From Symmachiella macrocystis (lineage in GTDB: Bacteria; Planctomycetota; Planctomycetia; Planctomycetales; Planctomycetaceae): a stretch of DNA of 64,000 nt. The notes beneath the pieces are model-generated. The model did no database searches. It had not been told where the DNA came from and saw nothing but the letters and a program-made list of their open reading frames with translations. Both the position numbers and the translations under genes were made by a program. Every line of letters starts with the position of its first letter. Position 1 is the first letter of the stretch. The stretch lies in assembly GCF_007860075.1 (NCBI RefSeq), contig NZ_SJPP01000002.1, positions 496,001-560,000 on the forward strand. Reading direction: 5' to 3'. Below are positions 18,701 to 29,079 of this stretch, piece after piece.

Positions 18701-19168
18701 CCACCAATCGCGCCGCGCGTTGAGCAGTACCGGCCACGCGTTGTCGACCGTGTTGCTATCGGGGCGATCACGGGGGTCGGGCGCCCCGATTTCGATCCAT
18801 TTCACAAAATCGGCGATCGTCTCGTCGGACAACTTCGACTGCGGAGGCATCTCAAACGACTCGTGCCGCATGGCCTCGATCAGCAGACTTTCGTCCGGCT
18901 CACCCGGTACAATCGCAGCGCCGCTGTCTCCCCCCGTGCGTGACGCCTCACGACTATCCAACCGCAGCCCCCCTTTGGGTTTGTCCTCCTGGCTGGAATG
19001 ACATTCGTAACAGGACTGGATCAGCACCGGTCGAATTTTTTTCTCAAACAATTCCAAACCGGCCGCATCATCACCCTGGCAGGTTCCCACCAATGAAAAC
19101 ATCACCACCCACGCCGTTAAGGCGTAGTGTGGATTTCGAGGGAACGAGATTAGCGAGGGACAATTCAT
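15758..19168 (-). CDS. PSD1-type cytochrome-c/DUF1549/DUF1553 protein
   Basis: A 1136-residue exported protein. After a signal peptide it has a planctomycete-type cytochrome c segment with CYECH (53-57) and [16 protein letters not shown], then DUF1549 (about 175-400) containing [19 protein letters not shown] and a second CXXCH, [8 protein letters not shown]. A middle region of beta-sandwich character follows, then DUF1553 (about 850-1120) with [22 protein letters not shown] and [19 protein letters not shown]. Such proteins are surface-exposed partners of DUF1501 proteins, proposed to act in polysaccharide handling; direct biochemistry is scarce. It is the middle gene of a three-gene operon. 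Confidence 0.92.
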   Translation of the reverse strand: [1136 protein letters not shown]

Positions 19169-19268
19169 GGGGAGCGGATTTCCGAACGGACGATTCTCAT
19201 CACCGTTTTAAGCGGACTCCCCCCATGATCGACTCCCAGACAATCCGCGTCAAGCGCATCAGCGGAGT

Positions 19269-21191
19269 TCACGGCTGTTGATAAAACCAACTGACCGGCA
19301 CCGAGCGAAACCGGCTGAATATGCGCCCCGTCTTATCGTCGCCGACGTAATAGCTCAACAATGCCCGGCCACGGTCAAACTCAATACTCGTGTAGGCGTA
19401 GGTCTGGTCGTCGCGCGTCTCAAGATTTCGCTCGTAACTCCAAGTCTTACCCTCATCGGTCGAGACGGCCGCGGTCAACGGGGTCCGTTTTCCACCATGC
19501 CCGGCCCCCTCGACAAACGTGTGATTCCAAATCAACAGCAAATCTCCCGTCGCGGGAATCCGTCGCAATGTGGCGGGGGCTTCTGGTCCTTTGACACCCC
19601 ATGACTTCGCTTCGCTCCAAGTTTCCCCACCGTCGGACGATTCGCTAGCGGCGATGTATCCCAATTGTGTCCGCACGATCATCAGTACCCGCCCGTCGCT
19701 CAGTTCCAAAACCTCCGGCTCCATGGCTCCACGTTTGGGTTGATCAACTTCCCCTTTACCCCGATGCCACGTCTGGCCGCCATCGTCAGAAATTGCGCAG
19801 TAGCAAGTGAAATGATTCACCGTCTTCACATCTTCGGTCCAAGCCACCGGACACAACAGCCGTCCGCTTTTTAGAACCGTCACACGATCGTTGTTCACCA
19901 CATGATAACCTGGCCCGTCGGTGACCAGGATCCGATCGCTAAACGTTTTGCCATCGTCATGCGAAATCCGCAAATAGGCTCGTAAGTCATTGAAGTCATT
20001 CTTGATCAGAAAAAACATCCCCAACGGCTCTTTGCCCGACTTGTCTTTCGGCAAACGCCGCAGTGTGACGGACATCACATTCTTGCCGCCGATGTTTTCT
20101 TGCAGCACCCGGGATTTGCTCCACGTCCGACCGCCATCGGTAGACGTTTTAGCAATGATTCGCGCCTTGGCAAAATCAGAGTCGCTGCCGATGAATTCCG
20201 TTGTGGCATACAACAAGGTCCCGTCACCCAACACGGCAATCGAACCTTCGCTGTACCGCGGGTTTTCGGGAGTCGCCGGATACACATCGCGAGCAATGTT
20301 ACCCAATTCGACCGCCGGTTGTGCCAACGTCAGCAATGCCTGCGCCGCACGTATTCGTACATCCAATTCGGGATCATCCAACAGTTTCTCCAATTGCGGA
20401 GCCACGTTTGTCATTCCGGCATCACCGGCGAACACGGCCGCATAGGTGCGAATTGCCGGGGATTCGTCGCTGAGGTTTTTCGCCAACTGTTCCCGTCCAC
20501 CGCTATCTGCCAGCGCGGCCAAAGCATTGACGTAATAACTCTTTTTCAGCAGATCGGTTTCACGTTTCAAATTCGCTTGCAGAGCGGGAATATCGCCGGT
20601 ATTGCCGATGCGGGCCAAGATCCAAGCGGCAATGCGCCGCCCATCGGTGTCACCGTCGGCCAGTTGTTTCCGGATAAACTCAAATGCCTCCGGACTACCC
20701 GACCGAGCCAGCGCCGCTGCTGCCATCAGCTGGCAAGTCGGATTATCCCCATTCGCCATTGCGGCCCGCAACTGCGATCCGTCGCCGATTTCATAGACCT
20801 TATAGAGACTTTCCGCGGCATGCGTGTGTGCGTAATCGTCTGGTTGCGACAGGATTTCCAGCATCGTCTCGGCATAACGCCGGTCACCGGCACGCACCAT
20901 TTCGCGAGCAATGCCGCACCGCTGCTGATCGTCGGTCACCTTGGGCGATTTTTTCATCAATCCCGCGCGGACCTCATCGCCGTGACCGGCCACTGTCAAC
21001 GCTTCAGCGGCATGCATCGATGGCCAAAACTCTTCCGCCGCGAAACCTTCGCGAAGGATTGCAACACAGCGTTGGCGTAACTCAGCAGAGAGCTCAATGG
21101 GATCACCGGACTTTGGCGGCTCAGCGGAAATGTTTGCAGGCCCGCCGACGAACAGGCCAGCCGTAACACACAACAGGATCAACGGTTTCAT
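19269..21191 (-). CDS. HEAT-repeat/sialidase fusion, first gene of a PSD1 operon
   Basis: A 640-residue secreted protein with a signal peptide (1-23, ending ISAEP). Residues about 40-300 are alpha-helical HEAT-type repeats, such as QLMAAAALARSGSPEAFEFI, RRIAAWILARIGNTGDIPAL and VRIRAAQALLTLAQ. Residues about 315-640 form a BNR sialidase propeller with five Asp boxes: STDGGRTW, SHDDGKTF, SDDGGQTW, SSDGGETW and STDEGKTW. The HEAT part is a likely protein-interaction arm. It leads the PSD1 gene by 100 bases on the same strand, so it is probably part of that operon. Glycan specificity is unknown. The other sialidase gene in this window lacks the HEAT arm. Confidence 0.88.
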   Translation of the reverse strand: MKPLILLCVTAGLFVGGPANISAEPPKSGDPIELSAELRQRCVAILREGFAAEEFWPSMHAAEALTVAGHGDEVRAGLMKKSPKVTDDQQRCGIAREMVRAGDRRYAETMLEILSQPDDYAHTHAAESLYKVYEIGDGSQLRAAMANGDNPTCQLMAAAALARSGSPEAFEFIRKQLADGDTDGRRIAAWILARIGNTGDIPALQANLKRETDLLKKSYYVNALAALADSGGREQLAKNLSDESPAIRTYAAVFAGDAGMTNVAPQLEKLLDDPELDVRIRAAQALLTLAQPAVELGNIARDVYPATPENPRYSEGSIAVLGDGTLLYATTEFIGSDSDFAKARIIAKTSTDGGRTWSKSRVLQENIGGKNVMSVTLRRLPKDKSGKEPLGMFFLIKNDFNDLRAYLRISHDDGKTFSDRILVTDGPGYHVVNNDRVTVLKSGRLLCPVAWTEDVKTVNHFTCYCAISDDGGQTWHRGKGEVDQPKRGAMEPEVLELSDGRVLMIVRTQLGYIAASESSDGGETWSEAKSWGVKGPEAPATLRRIPATGDLLLIWNHTFVEGAGHGGKRTPLTAAVSTDEGKTWSYERNLETRDDQTYAYTSIEFDRGRALLSYYVGDDKTGRIFSRFRSVPVSWFYQQP

Positions 21192-21366
21192 CTGGATTTT
21201 CCAGTTTCAGAATGTGCAATGCGAATTTTCAAAGGGAGTGATCTACTTGGTACCCGCTAAGTTCCGATTAAATCCCGTGAAAGCGCGGGTGTCAATTCGC
21301 GGCCGAGAATTACCAGGTACGACGTTATCGAGAAGACGGGAGATCAACCGTACGATGCTGGTCGCG

Positions 21367-21870
21367 TCACGATACATCACGCTGCATGGTGACATCATGC
21401 ACCGCAGAATGCAGGGAGCTGACACACCATGTCGCAACGACTCGGCTTACGACCTGAAATCCAAGTTTTTCAAAAATCGGCACGTTGCCTGTTTCCTGAA
21501 TCGTGTTTAAGACGACGAGCGGGCGACTGGCCATTCGTGCGCGATCCTCGATCGACTGCAGCAGAAGCCGCGCAAGCCCCATCCTTTGATAATCAGGATG
21601 AATGGCAAGTCCGATAGCGTGCAGTCGGTCGGGATGAACGTCGTATTGAACCGTCCCCACCATGCGTCCGTCCGCCTCACCAATCAGTCGGGGTCCTTTT
21701 TTGCGATGAACGGCCTGTCGCTCGATCGTTCGTCGCGTCGGTTGGTAAATGGAGCGCAAAGGCTGAAATGCGGTGTCCACGATATCCGCAACAGCCACCG
21801 CATCTCGATCGTTGGCGTCGCGGATCGTGAAACGGGATGGTTTTCTCGGTATGTTCACCACGGTCGCCAT
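21367..21870 (-). CDS. GNAT-family N-acetyltransferase
   Basis: A 167-residue cytoplasmic acetyl-CoA-dependent acyltransferase with one GNAT fold. The acetyl-CoA motif is LAIHPDYQRMGLARLLLQ (Q/R-x-x-G-x-A), followed by LNTIQETGNVPIFEKLGFQVV, the usual motif B ending. The substrate cannot be told. The start at 21870 is supported by GGAG eight bases upstream; an earlier in-frame ATG at 21924 lacks this. It is divergent from fbp. Confidence 0.85.
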   Translation of the reverse strand: MATVVNIPRKPSRFTIRDANDRDAVAVADIVDTAFQPLRSIYQPTRRTIERQAVHRKKGPRLIGEADGRMVGTVQYDVHPDRLHAIGLAIHPDYQRMGLARLLLQSIEDRARMASRPLVVLNTIQETGNVPIFEKLGFQVVSRVVATWCVSSLHSAVHDVTMQRDVS

Positions 21871-22212
21871 ATCAGTGACTCCGCTTTGGAGCGGCGTCAA
21901 ATCAGCTCGAACGGATAGCGCCAACGGCTAAATCCTACCTGTTGCCATATGCAGCTGTCACACCCAGTTTCGTGTTATTTCCCATATGGCTAAACCAAAT
22001 TCCAAGTCGATCTAAATTGAAAATTCCAGTGTCACCAGAAATGGTGAGTGGCTTATCGGGGGACAACGCGGGAAAATGACTAATAAAATGCCGATCCTTT
22101 GGGTATGGCTCCCTTATCCAAATCGCTATCCTGTGGCAAGACGCGCCGCCACAGTCTCATGTTTGAAATCCAAGTTGGCATCGATTTTTGGAAAAACGGA
22201 CCGAGAAACACA
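21871..22212. other. Divergent intergenic region between GNAT gene and fbp
   Basis: About 340 bases holding the upstream regions of two divergent genes. The frame of fbp is open back to 22099, but those residues are not fbp-like. I see no clear promoter pair, riboswitch or RNA gene. Confidence 0.4.
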
Positions 22213-23250
22213 ATGGCCTATACCAGTCGAGCAATGGAGAGTTCCAAACCGTCGATTACGACGGTGCAACAGCACATTTTGGCCGAGCAGCGCAAATACT
22301 CGCCCACCGCCTCCGGCAGTTTTTCCTGGCTGCTGTCGGGAATTACACTGGCGACAAAAATGACCGAATCGCGTGTACGTCGGGCCGGTTTACTGGAAGT
22401 CGCCGGAGCAGCGGGCGCTATCAATGTCCAGGGAGAAGCTCAACAAATCCTGGATGTCTATGCCGACCAAGCACTGATTCACTGTTTGGGCGTCCGCGAA
22501 AACGTGGCAGTGATCGCCTCGGAAGAAAACGAAGAAGCGATCATGTTCGACGGTCGCTCGGGCGAAGGAAAATATGTCGTCGTATTCGATCCGCTGGATG
22601 GTTCCTCGAACATCGATGTCAACGTCAGTGTGGGGACGATCTTTTCGATTTTGAGCATGCCCAAAGACCTCCCCAAAGATGCCGATCCCAGAGAAGCGGT
22701 GCTGCAACCAGGCGTCAAACAGATCGCTGCGGGATATGTGGTCTACGGATCGTCGACAATATTGGTTTACACCACCGGCCACGGCGTACACGGCTTCACG
22801 CTTGACCCCTCAGTCGGCGCCTATGTTCTCAGCCACGAGAACATTCGCATGCCCACCTCCGGCACGTACTATTCCTCCAACGACGGCTATTGGGAATCCT
22901 TCCCGCAACCCTATCGCGACTTTATCACCGACCTCCGTAGCGGAGTGCACGGCCACAGTTATGCTCTGCGATATATCGGTTCTCTTGTCGCCGATTTCCA
23001 CCGCACGCTGCTCAAAGGGGGCATTTTTCTCTATCCGCCCACCGAGAAAAACCCCGAAGGCAAACTCCGGTTGCTATACGAAGCCAACCCCATCGCCTTC
23101 ATCGCCGAACAAGCCGGCGGCATCGCGAGCGATGGCATGCAGCGGGTCATGGATATTCAACCGGAGGAAATCCACCAACGGACCCCATTCGTCGTCGGCG
23201 GCCCGTTAGAAATGGCGGCGTTCGCACAAGCGATGGAAGCCACCGTCTAA
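22213..23250 (+). CDS. fbp: Class I fructose-1,6-bisphosphatase
   Basis: Fbp hydrolyses fructose-1,6-bisphosphate to fructose-6-phosphate in gluconeogenesis. The 345-residue chain has SEENEEAIMF (metal-binding acidic site), the signature FDPLDGSSNIDVNVSVGTIF, YVVYGSSTILVYTTGHGVHGF, and the substrate-binding LRYIGSLVADFHRTLLKGGI and YEANPIAFIAEQAGG. The start is uncertain: MAYTSRAMESS at 22213 fits family length, 22234 is also possible, and neither has a strong ribosome binding site. It stands alone between minus-strand genes. Confidence 0.95.
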   Translation: MAYTSRAMESSKPSITTVQQHILAEQRKYSPTASGSFSWLLSGITLATKMTESRVRRAGLLEVAGAAGAINVQGEAQQILDVYADQALIHCLGVRENVAVIASEENEEAIMFDGRSGEGKYVVVFDPLDGSSNIDVNVSVGTIFSILSMPKDLPKDADPREAVLQPGVKQIAAGYVVYGSSTILVYTTGHGVHGFTLDPSVGAYVLSHENIRMPTSGTYYSSNDGYWESFPQPYRDFITDLRSGVHGHSYALRYIGSLVADFHRTLLKGGIFLYPPTEKNPEGKLRLLYEANPIAFIAEQAGGIASDGMQRVMDIQPEEIHQRTPFVVGGPLEMAAFAQAMEATV

Positions 23251-23279
23251 CGATTGACTTCGCGCCATCAAAGCCTCAA

Positions 23280-23322
23280 CACCCCGTACAAAAAAGGGGT
23301 GCCACTGGCGGCTTGTCCGCCA
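23280..23322. repeat. Twin-hairpin intergenic repeat
   Basis: Two stems follow fbp: CACCCC/GGGGTG (23280-23301) around an A-rich loop, and TGGCGG-CTTGT-CCGCCA (23306-23322). It lies between convergent genes. The second stem, with the phrase GTGCCACTGGCGGCTTG, resembles a motif I associate with planctomycete intergenic repeats; that association is from memory. It may act as a bidirectional transcription barrier. Confidence 0.5.
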
Positions 23323-23372
23323 TTGCTAACCGATTGACACACGAATAGCGGTAGGGCATCATCCCCACCGCG

Positions 23373-24848
23373 TCATCCAAGAAGTTCACGTACAACTGTC
23401 CCATGGACGTCGGTCAAACGGAAGTCACGTCCCTGGAATCGATACGTCAGCCGCTCGTGGTCGATTCCCAGTAAATACAGGATCGTCGCATTCAGGTCAT
23501 GCACGTGCAGCGGGGCTTCGGTAATGTTGTAGCTGAAATCATCGGTCGCCCCGTGGCTGTATCCCCCCTTGCTGCCGCCGCCGGCGAGAAACATCGTAAA
23601 ACAACGCGGATGGTGGTCACGGCCGTAGTTGTCTTTTGTGAGCGTCCCCTGACTGTAGACCGTACGGCCGAATTCGCCGCCCCAGATAATCAGCGTATCT
23701 TCCAACATTCCCCGCTGCTTGAGGTCTTTAATCAGCGCAGCCGTCGGTTGGTCGACGTCGTGGCATTGCCGGCTGATTTGCGGAACCAGATCGCCATGTT
23801 GGTCCCAACCGCGATGATACAGTTGAATAAACCGCACACCCCGCTCGGACAATCGCCGCGCCAACAGGCAATTCCGCGCGTAGGTCCCCGGTTTTGCAAC
23901 ATCGTCCCCGTACATCTCGAGCGTCTCTTTGGTCTCGCCCGAAACATCAATCAATTCCGGTACCGAGGTCTGCATACGATACGCCATCTCAAACGATGCG
24001 ATCCGCGTAGCGATCTCCGGGTCGCCGAATTGCGACTGTTGCAGTTGATTGATTTGCGACAACCCATCCAACAACTCGCGGCGACCCGCTCCATCCAATC
24101 CGGGCGGATTCGACAAGTACATCACCGGATCGCCCACCGAACGAAACTGCACGCCCTGGTAACTCGACGGCAGAAATCCACTGCCCCACAAACGCGCATA
24201 CAGCGGTTGCCCCACCGGACGCCCCGTCCCCATCGAATTCATCACCACGAACGCCGGCAGATTTTGATTTTCGCTCCCCAAGCCATAATTGATCCACGCC
24301 CCGAAACTGGGACGTCCCGGTTGTTGCGATCCCGTTTGAAAAAACGTGATCGCCGGATCGTGGTTAATGGCTTCGGTATGCACCGATTTGATTAAGCACA
24401 GTTCATCGATGATCTCCGCAAGATGCGGCAACAATTCGCTGACCCAGGTTCCTGATTCGCCATGCTGTTTGAACTTGTAATAACTGGGCGTCACGGCAAA
24501 GCGTGCCTGTCCCGATGTCATTCCAGTCAGCCGTTGTGAACCGAACACCGACTTCGGGACATCCTGGTCAAACAGTTTGGACAACTCTGGTTTGTAGTCG
24601 AATGTCTCAAACTGCGACGGTCCACCCGACTGGCACAAATAAATCACCCGCTTGGCCCGTGGAGCAAATTGGGGCATGCCCGGCAATCCACCAGCCGCCG
24701 GTTCGGCAGAGCCAGACTCGTCAGCAGTCGTTAGCGGTTGATTCAACAACGACGCGAGCGCTGCAGTCCCCATACCGACGCCCGTTGCGGCGCGGCTGAA
24801 AAAATGCCGCCGCGTCGTCGTCATCGCGTTATCCAATAACGGGTGCAT
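23373..24848 (-). CDS. DUF1501 protein paired with PSD1 (LamG) gene
   Basis: A 491-residue Tat-exported DUF1501 protein. The leader [20 protein letters not shown] is followed by [39 protein letters not shown], the WDQHGDLV block, [14 protein letters not shown], and the closing [20 protein letters not shown]. The ATG at 24848 lies four bases after the stop of the PSD1 gene and has AAAGG at good spacing, which indicates tight co-translation; an upstream ATG at 24875 overlaps the partner's end. Its substrate is unknown. Confidence 0.92.
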   Translation of the reverse strand: MHPLLDNAMTTTRRHFFSRAATGVGMGTAALASLLNQPLTTADESGSAEPAAGGLPGMPQFAPRAKRVIYLCQSGGPSQFETFDYKPELSKLFDQDVPKSVFGSQRLTGMTSGQARFAVTPSYYKFKQHGESGTWVSELLPHLAEIIDELCLIKSVHTEAINHDPAITFFQTGSQQPGRPSFGAWINYGLGSENQNLPAFVVMNSMGTGRPVGQPLYARLWGSGFLPSSYQGVQFRSVGDPVMYLSNPPGLDGAGRRELLDGLSQINQLQQSQFGDPEIATRIASFEMAYRMQTSVPELIDVSGETKETLEMYGDDVAKPGTYARNCLLARRLSERGVRFIQLYHRGWDQHGDLVPQISRQCHDVDQPTAALIKDLKQRGMLEDTLIIWGGEFGRTVYSQGTLTKDNYGRDHHPRCFTMFLAGGGSKGGYSHGATDDFSYNITEAPLHVHDLNATILYLLGIDHERLTYRFQGRDFRLTDVHGTVVRELLG

Positions 24849-24852
24849 CACG

Positions 24853-27800
24853 TTAACCTTTGGTAATCGATTCATCTAAACAGAGGATCAGCGAAGCGAT
24901 ATTCGTCCAAGCCGCTAATTCCGCCGAGGAGACGGTTTCGTCCAAGGGCGCTTCCCCAACGCTCAACAATTCAGTCGCCGCATCCCCATGCGTCCGATAG
25001 TACGACATTCGTGATTTGAGTAACTTCAGCAAAACCACAATCTCATACCGTGACGGTTTGCGCCCGACTGCTAACCGAAAGGCGCGCGTAATGCGGCCGG
25101 CGGAATCCTGTGGTCCCTCGTTCATCAACCGCTGGGCAAACACGCGTGCCGCTTCGACGTACGTCACATCGTTCATCAAAATCAACGCTTGCAGCGGCGT
25201 GTTCGTGCGCGAGCGATTCGTGACGCAATATTCCCGCGTCGGCGCATCAAACGTCTGCAACGCCGGGGGCGGCGCTGCTCGTTTCCAGAACGTATACAAA
25301 CTGCGGCGATACAAATTGTCGCCGTGATCCTGTTCAAACAGGTTCGCACGGACCACACCGGACGAGACCTCTTTCCATAGACCGGGTGGCTGATAGGGCT
25401 TCACGCTCGGCCCGCCAATTTTCTTGACCAGCAAGCCACTCACCGCCAACGCGTTATCACGAATCATCTCCGCCGACATACGAAACCGTGGTCCACGACT
25501 GATCAAACGGTTGTGCGGGTCAATTTTTAATAACTCGGCTCCTACCCGGGCATCCTGTTGATAAGCAGCTGACATCACGATCGTTTTTTGCAACGCTTTA
25601 ATGTCCCAGCCATTCTGCACGAACTCGGTGGCGAGCCAATCCAACAGATCGATATGGACCGGCCATTCCCCTTGGGCGCCGAAGTCTTCATCGGTTTTGA
25701 CCAATCCCGTGCCGAAATAAATTTTCCAGAACCGATTGACGGTCACCCGCGCAGTGAGCGGATGCTCGCCGGAGGTCAACCAGCGTGCCAGTCCCAAGCG
25801 ATTGCGCGGCTCATCAGCTGGAAACGGATTTAGACTCGCCGGAACACCCGCTGTGACTTCGTCCCCATGTTGATCGTATTGGCCGCGAATCAACACATGT
25901 GCGGTCCGTGGCTGTTCCATTTCCTGCATCACCATCGTCGTCGGAATCGCCGCTTCGACCTCGTTTTTTTCACGCTGCAATGTCGCCAACTGCGCGAGTG
26001 CCTGCTCGCCCCCATCGATCTGTTCGCCGATATAATGCCGCTCCAATCGCTGCTGTTGAGACGCGGTCCGCTGATTCGACGGCGTCGCTAAATCGACGGC
26101 AATTTGCTCCGCAACGCCTGGTACAGCAGTCGGTTGTGCATTGAGCGAAACCCGAAATCGCCCCAACGTCCTTGAAGGAACGTCGGATTGATGTCGCAGT
26201 TTGATTTTCAAAATCGTACCACCGTCAAAACCAAATGGTTCCGTCGCCACCAAAATCGCGTTGCGCGACGAGCGTTTTGAATTGGTCTTAACCGACCAAC
26301 TGTTTTTGCCCTCGACATTCCCATCGATCAGTTTTCCCACATCAAACCCATCCCGCGATTCATCGGCGTAAGCAGCGGTGAAGTGAATTGTTTGCGTGTT
26401 GTGGGGATTGACGACCGAAACCGCTTCGGCTTCGACTTCGCTCAGATGAAACGTCCCATCTTCACCACGTCCCGGGCCTTGTTTGGGAAGCTGTTCGTCT
26501 CTCAACACCTCCAAGCGAATGGCCGAGAGATCAGTCCGCTCGGTAAGGATCTTGACGAGATAATCCTCACGCTGTCGGTTCGCACCGGTCACGAATACCG
26601 AACCATCATCGCGCAATTCAAACGTCGCTCCGCCCTTCGACTTCACCGACTCAATGGGTGCAACATCCCAATCGGCGCCGCGTCCCGCACAGAGTTCTTG
26701 GATTTGCTCGGCGGTCTGTTCCGTCGCAAAGATGTGCAGATCATCAACAACACCCCGGAAGCGTGGACCATCCGTCTTCGACGTTCCCAGCACCAAGGAC
26801 TCCGATCTAGCGATCGTACCATCCAGCTTGTCTTGCTGAACGTCCATTTTTTCCGCACGGCCGTCCCGATAAACCTGCACGCTGCCCGCCTTGCCGGAAC
26901 CATCATACGTGACCGCCAGATGGGACCAGCGTTCCGTAGGCAGTTCTCCCGCCGCAGAAACGTCGATGGCATTTTCAGCACGATCGTGAAACAGCCGCAC
27001 GGTGACCGTCCGTTTGTCAGTCAGGCTGATCTCGTAACCGCGTTTATCATTGCGGCGGGCAACCAACGTCCCATGCCCGGATTCCGACGGACGCAGCCAC
27101 AGACTCACGGTAAACGGAGTCGATGTATCAAACGCTCCCACATCGCTCAGAGCGACCGGTGCCTCTGCGGTAAGCAACAACCCCGGTGTCACATGGGCCG
27201 GAACAAGACTCGCATTCTCCGTGATGCGGGAATCAGGACCATCAAATGTAATACGAGTCACATCGTCGGTAGTCGCTTCCGCACGCTCCACAGTTTGGGC
27301 GGACCAACGTTGACGTGTCGCGGTTTCCCAAGCCCGCCGTTGTTCAGCCGATCCGTCAATCAATTCGGCGACCGTTTTCTCGGCCTCAGAAATCTCCCCC
27401 TTCAGTCGCTTCTGTTCGGCCAATTGCTGTGGAGTGGGAGCCTTGATGAATGGCACCGAATTCCCTTTGTCGCCATCCTTACCTTTTTCAGGAATGTTAT
27501 TGAAAAAGGCGAACAGCTGATAATACTCCGTTTGCGTGATCGGATCATATTTGTGCGTATGGCAACGCGCACAGCCCATCGTTAACCCCAGCCAGACGGT
27601 TGACGTGGTCTCTAGGCGATTAGCGACGTAGTCGACACGATACTCTTCGGGAATAATTCCCCCTTCATCGCTCGTCGTGTGGTTCCGGTTAAAACCCGTA
27701 GCGATCCGCTGTTCCAGCGTCGCATTGGGCAATAAATCGCCGGCAAGTTGTTCGATCGTAAATTGATCAAACGGCATGTTCGCGTTGTAAGCATTAATCA

Positions 27801-28557
27801 CCCAGTCGCGCCAGCGCCACATGAACCGCTCAGCATCGTTTTGATATCCATTGGTATCCGCATACCGCGCCCCATCGAGCCACAGTTTGGCCATCCGTTC
27901 GCCATAGGCCGGCGAGGCCAACAGTCGGTCGACAACTTTTTCATAGGCCTCCGGCGACTCGTCCGCCAGATAGGCGTCGAGCTCGTCCAGGGTCGGCGGC
28001 AACCCGGTGAGATCTAAGCTCAACCGGCGAATCAACGTTTCCCGAGCGGCACGAGGCGCGGGCGCAATGCCCCGTTCCTCCAATTGAGCCAGGACAAAAT
28101 AGTCAATCGCGTTGCGCGGCCAATGAGTCTGTTGGACTGCTGGCAGAGCAGGGCGGATGGGCGTGATGAAGGACCAATGCTTTTCATACTTCGCACCTTG
28201 CGCAATCCAAAGCCGCAGCGTCTCCACCTGCTCTGGGGTCAGCGACAGCTTTGAATCGGGAGGCGGCATTTTGAGCGATTCGTCATCCGCCACCAATCGC
28301 TGATACGCTTCGCTCTTCTCCGGCTCGCCCGGGACGATGGCAAACAAGTCGCCGCGATCCGCAAAGGCATCGTCAGCGTTGTCCAACCGCAAATCCGCCT
28401 CACGCGCAGCCGAATCGGGTCCGTGGCAACGAAAACAGGTCTCTGACAAAATCGGCCGCACATCGCGATTGAAATCAACCGAGCGCGGCTCCGCCGCCTG
28501 AGCCTGCCCTACGAACGAGCACAACAAGCCCACCGTGATCACACAAGTCCGCATCAT
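24853..28557 (-). CDS. PSD1-type protein with inserted LamG domain
   Basis: A 1234-residue exported protein. After the signal peptide (ending AQAAEP) come the cytochrome motif CFRCH with [20 protein letters not shown] and then DUF1549 with [20 protein letters not shown] and a second [17 protein letters not shown] concanavalin/LamG domain occupies about 465-635 ([32 protein letters not shown]), and DUF1553 runs to the end ([32 protein letters not shown]-type segment). The start at 28557 has GGAAGGG seven bases upstream; a TTG at 28578 is less likely. A near-consensus promoter lies upstream, and the DUF1501 gene follows directly. LamG implies carbohydrate or matrix binding. Confidence 0.93.
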   Translation of the reverse strand: MMRTCVITVGLLCSFVGQAQAAEPRSVDFNRDVRPILSETCFRCHGPDSAAREADLRLDNADDAFADRGDLFAIVPGEPEKSEAYQRLVADDESLKMPPPDSKLSLTPEQVETLRLWIAQGAKYEKHWSFITPIRPALPAVQQTHWPRNAIDYFVLAQLEERGIAPAPRAARETLIRRLSLDLTGLPPTLDELDAYLADESPEAYEKVVDRLLASPAYGERMAKLWLDGARYADTNGYQNDAERFMWRWRDWVINAYNANMPFDQFTIEQLAGDLLPNATLEQRIATGFNRNHTTSDEGGIIPEEYRVDYVANRLETTSTVWLGLTMGCARCHTHKYDPITQTEYYQLFAFFNNIPEKGKDGDKGNSVPFIKAPTPQQLAEQKRLKGEISEAEKTVAELIDGSAEQRRAWETATRQRWSAQTVERAEATTDDVTRITFDGPDSRITENASLVPAHVTPGLLLTAEAPVALSDVGAFDTSTPFTVSLWLRPSESGHGTLVARRNDKRGYEISLTDKRTVTVRLFHDRAENAIDVSAAGELPTERWSHLAVTYDGSGKAGSVQVYRDGRAEKMDVQQDKLDGTIARSESLVLGTSKTDGPRFRGVVDDLHIFATEQTAEQIQELCAGRGADWDVAPIESVKSKGGATFELRDDGSVFVTGANRQREDYLVKILTERTDLSAIRLEVLRDEQLPKQGPGRGEDGTFHLSEVEAEAVSVVNPHNTQTIHFTAAYADESRDGFDVGKLIDGNVEGKNSWSVKTNSKRSSRNAILVATEPFGFDGGTILKIKLRHQSDVPSRTLGRFRVSLNAQPTAVPGVAEQIAVDLATPSNQRTASQQQRLERHYIGEQIDGGEQALAQLATLQREKNEVEAAIPTTMVMQEMEQPRTAHVLIRGQYDQHGDEVTAGVPASLNPFPADEPRNRLGLARWLTSGEHPLTARVTVNRFWKIYFGTGLVKTDEDFGAQGEWPVHIDLLDWLATEFVQNGWDIKALQKTIVMSAAYQQDARVGAELLKIDPHNRLISRGPRFRMSAEMIRDNALAVSGLLVKKIGGPSVKPYQPPGLWKEVSSGVVRANLFEQDHGDNLYRRSLYTFWKRAAPPPALQTFDAPTREYCVTNRSRTNTPLQALILMNDVTYVEAARVFAQRLMNEGPQDSAGRITRAFRLAVGRKPSRYEIVVLLKLLKSRMSYYRTHGDAATELLSVGEAPLDETVSSAELAAWTNIASLILCLDESITKG

Positions 28558-28617
28558 TCGGACGCCCTTCCGCACCAACTGGTTCCCTCAAGACAAAAGT
28601 AAGCCTCTGCGCCATTT

Positions 28618-28646
28618 ACTATCGTCGGCAACGCAGATCTTGTCAA
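28618..28646 (-). promoter_or_regulatory. Sigma-70-type promoter of the PSD1(LamG)/DUF1501 operon
   Basis: On the minus strand a perfect -35 TTGACA (28641-28646) is separated by exactly 17 bases from GATAGT (28618-28623). Transcription would begin near 28611, giving a leader of about 50 bases before the ATG at 28557. Confidence 0.6.
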
Positions 28647-28845
28647 TTCGTCCTGAGTAGCGGTGAGACGCCAGACTAGGAGCGGTTCAATATAAATGCC
28701 ACGTAATCACTTTCCGAGCGCAGTACCAAACGATCTACGCAGGCATATCTGATTGCAAAGAGGGCGCCGTAAGTCGTGCATGCCACAAAGGGAAAGACCG
28801 GTATCGTTGAGAGGGAGTTTGCGGGCAGCGCCGATCTACGATACC

Positions 28846-29079
28846 TTATTCGGGCTGCGCGTAATCTCGCCTCCAGGCGACCCTTTTTGTCAATTCGTGC
28901 AATCCGCTGTGTTGTGCTTGGGCCCGCGTATACCCTTCCGCCTGGGCATACCCTTCGGTGTAACCTGCCACGTATTGCTGGTCACCCCACTTCCGCACGC
29001 CCAGGATAATAGCAAACATCACAATGGCCGCGACTACGATCCAGATGTCACCGATAGGCACCGTTCGTTGCGAATTCAT
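28846..29079 (-). CDS. Small single-pass membrane protein
   Basis: A 77-residue protein with one hydrophobic segment at about 9-28 (GDIWIVVAAIVMFAIILGVR) and a polar, Tyr/Gln/Arg-rich tail with a GYTEGYAQAEGYTRAQAQ stretch. No family is recognised. GAGAGAG lies close before the ATG. It is read toward the PSD1 operon but ends about 200 bases before that operon's promoter, so it is probably an independent unit. Coding status rests on the ribosome binding site and the sensible membrane topology. Confidence 0.5.
   Translation of the reverse strand: MNSQRTVPIGDIWIVVAAIVMFAIILGVRKWGDQQYVAGYTEGYAQAEGYTRAQAQHSGLHELTKRVAWRRDYAQPE

Noticed and set aside
26383-27585. A 400-codon open frame on the plus strand inside the LamG-PSD1 gene
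   Set aside because: It is antisense to a well-supported DUF1549/LamG/DUF1553 protein; its residues look random and it has no domain or ribosome binding site.
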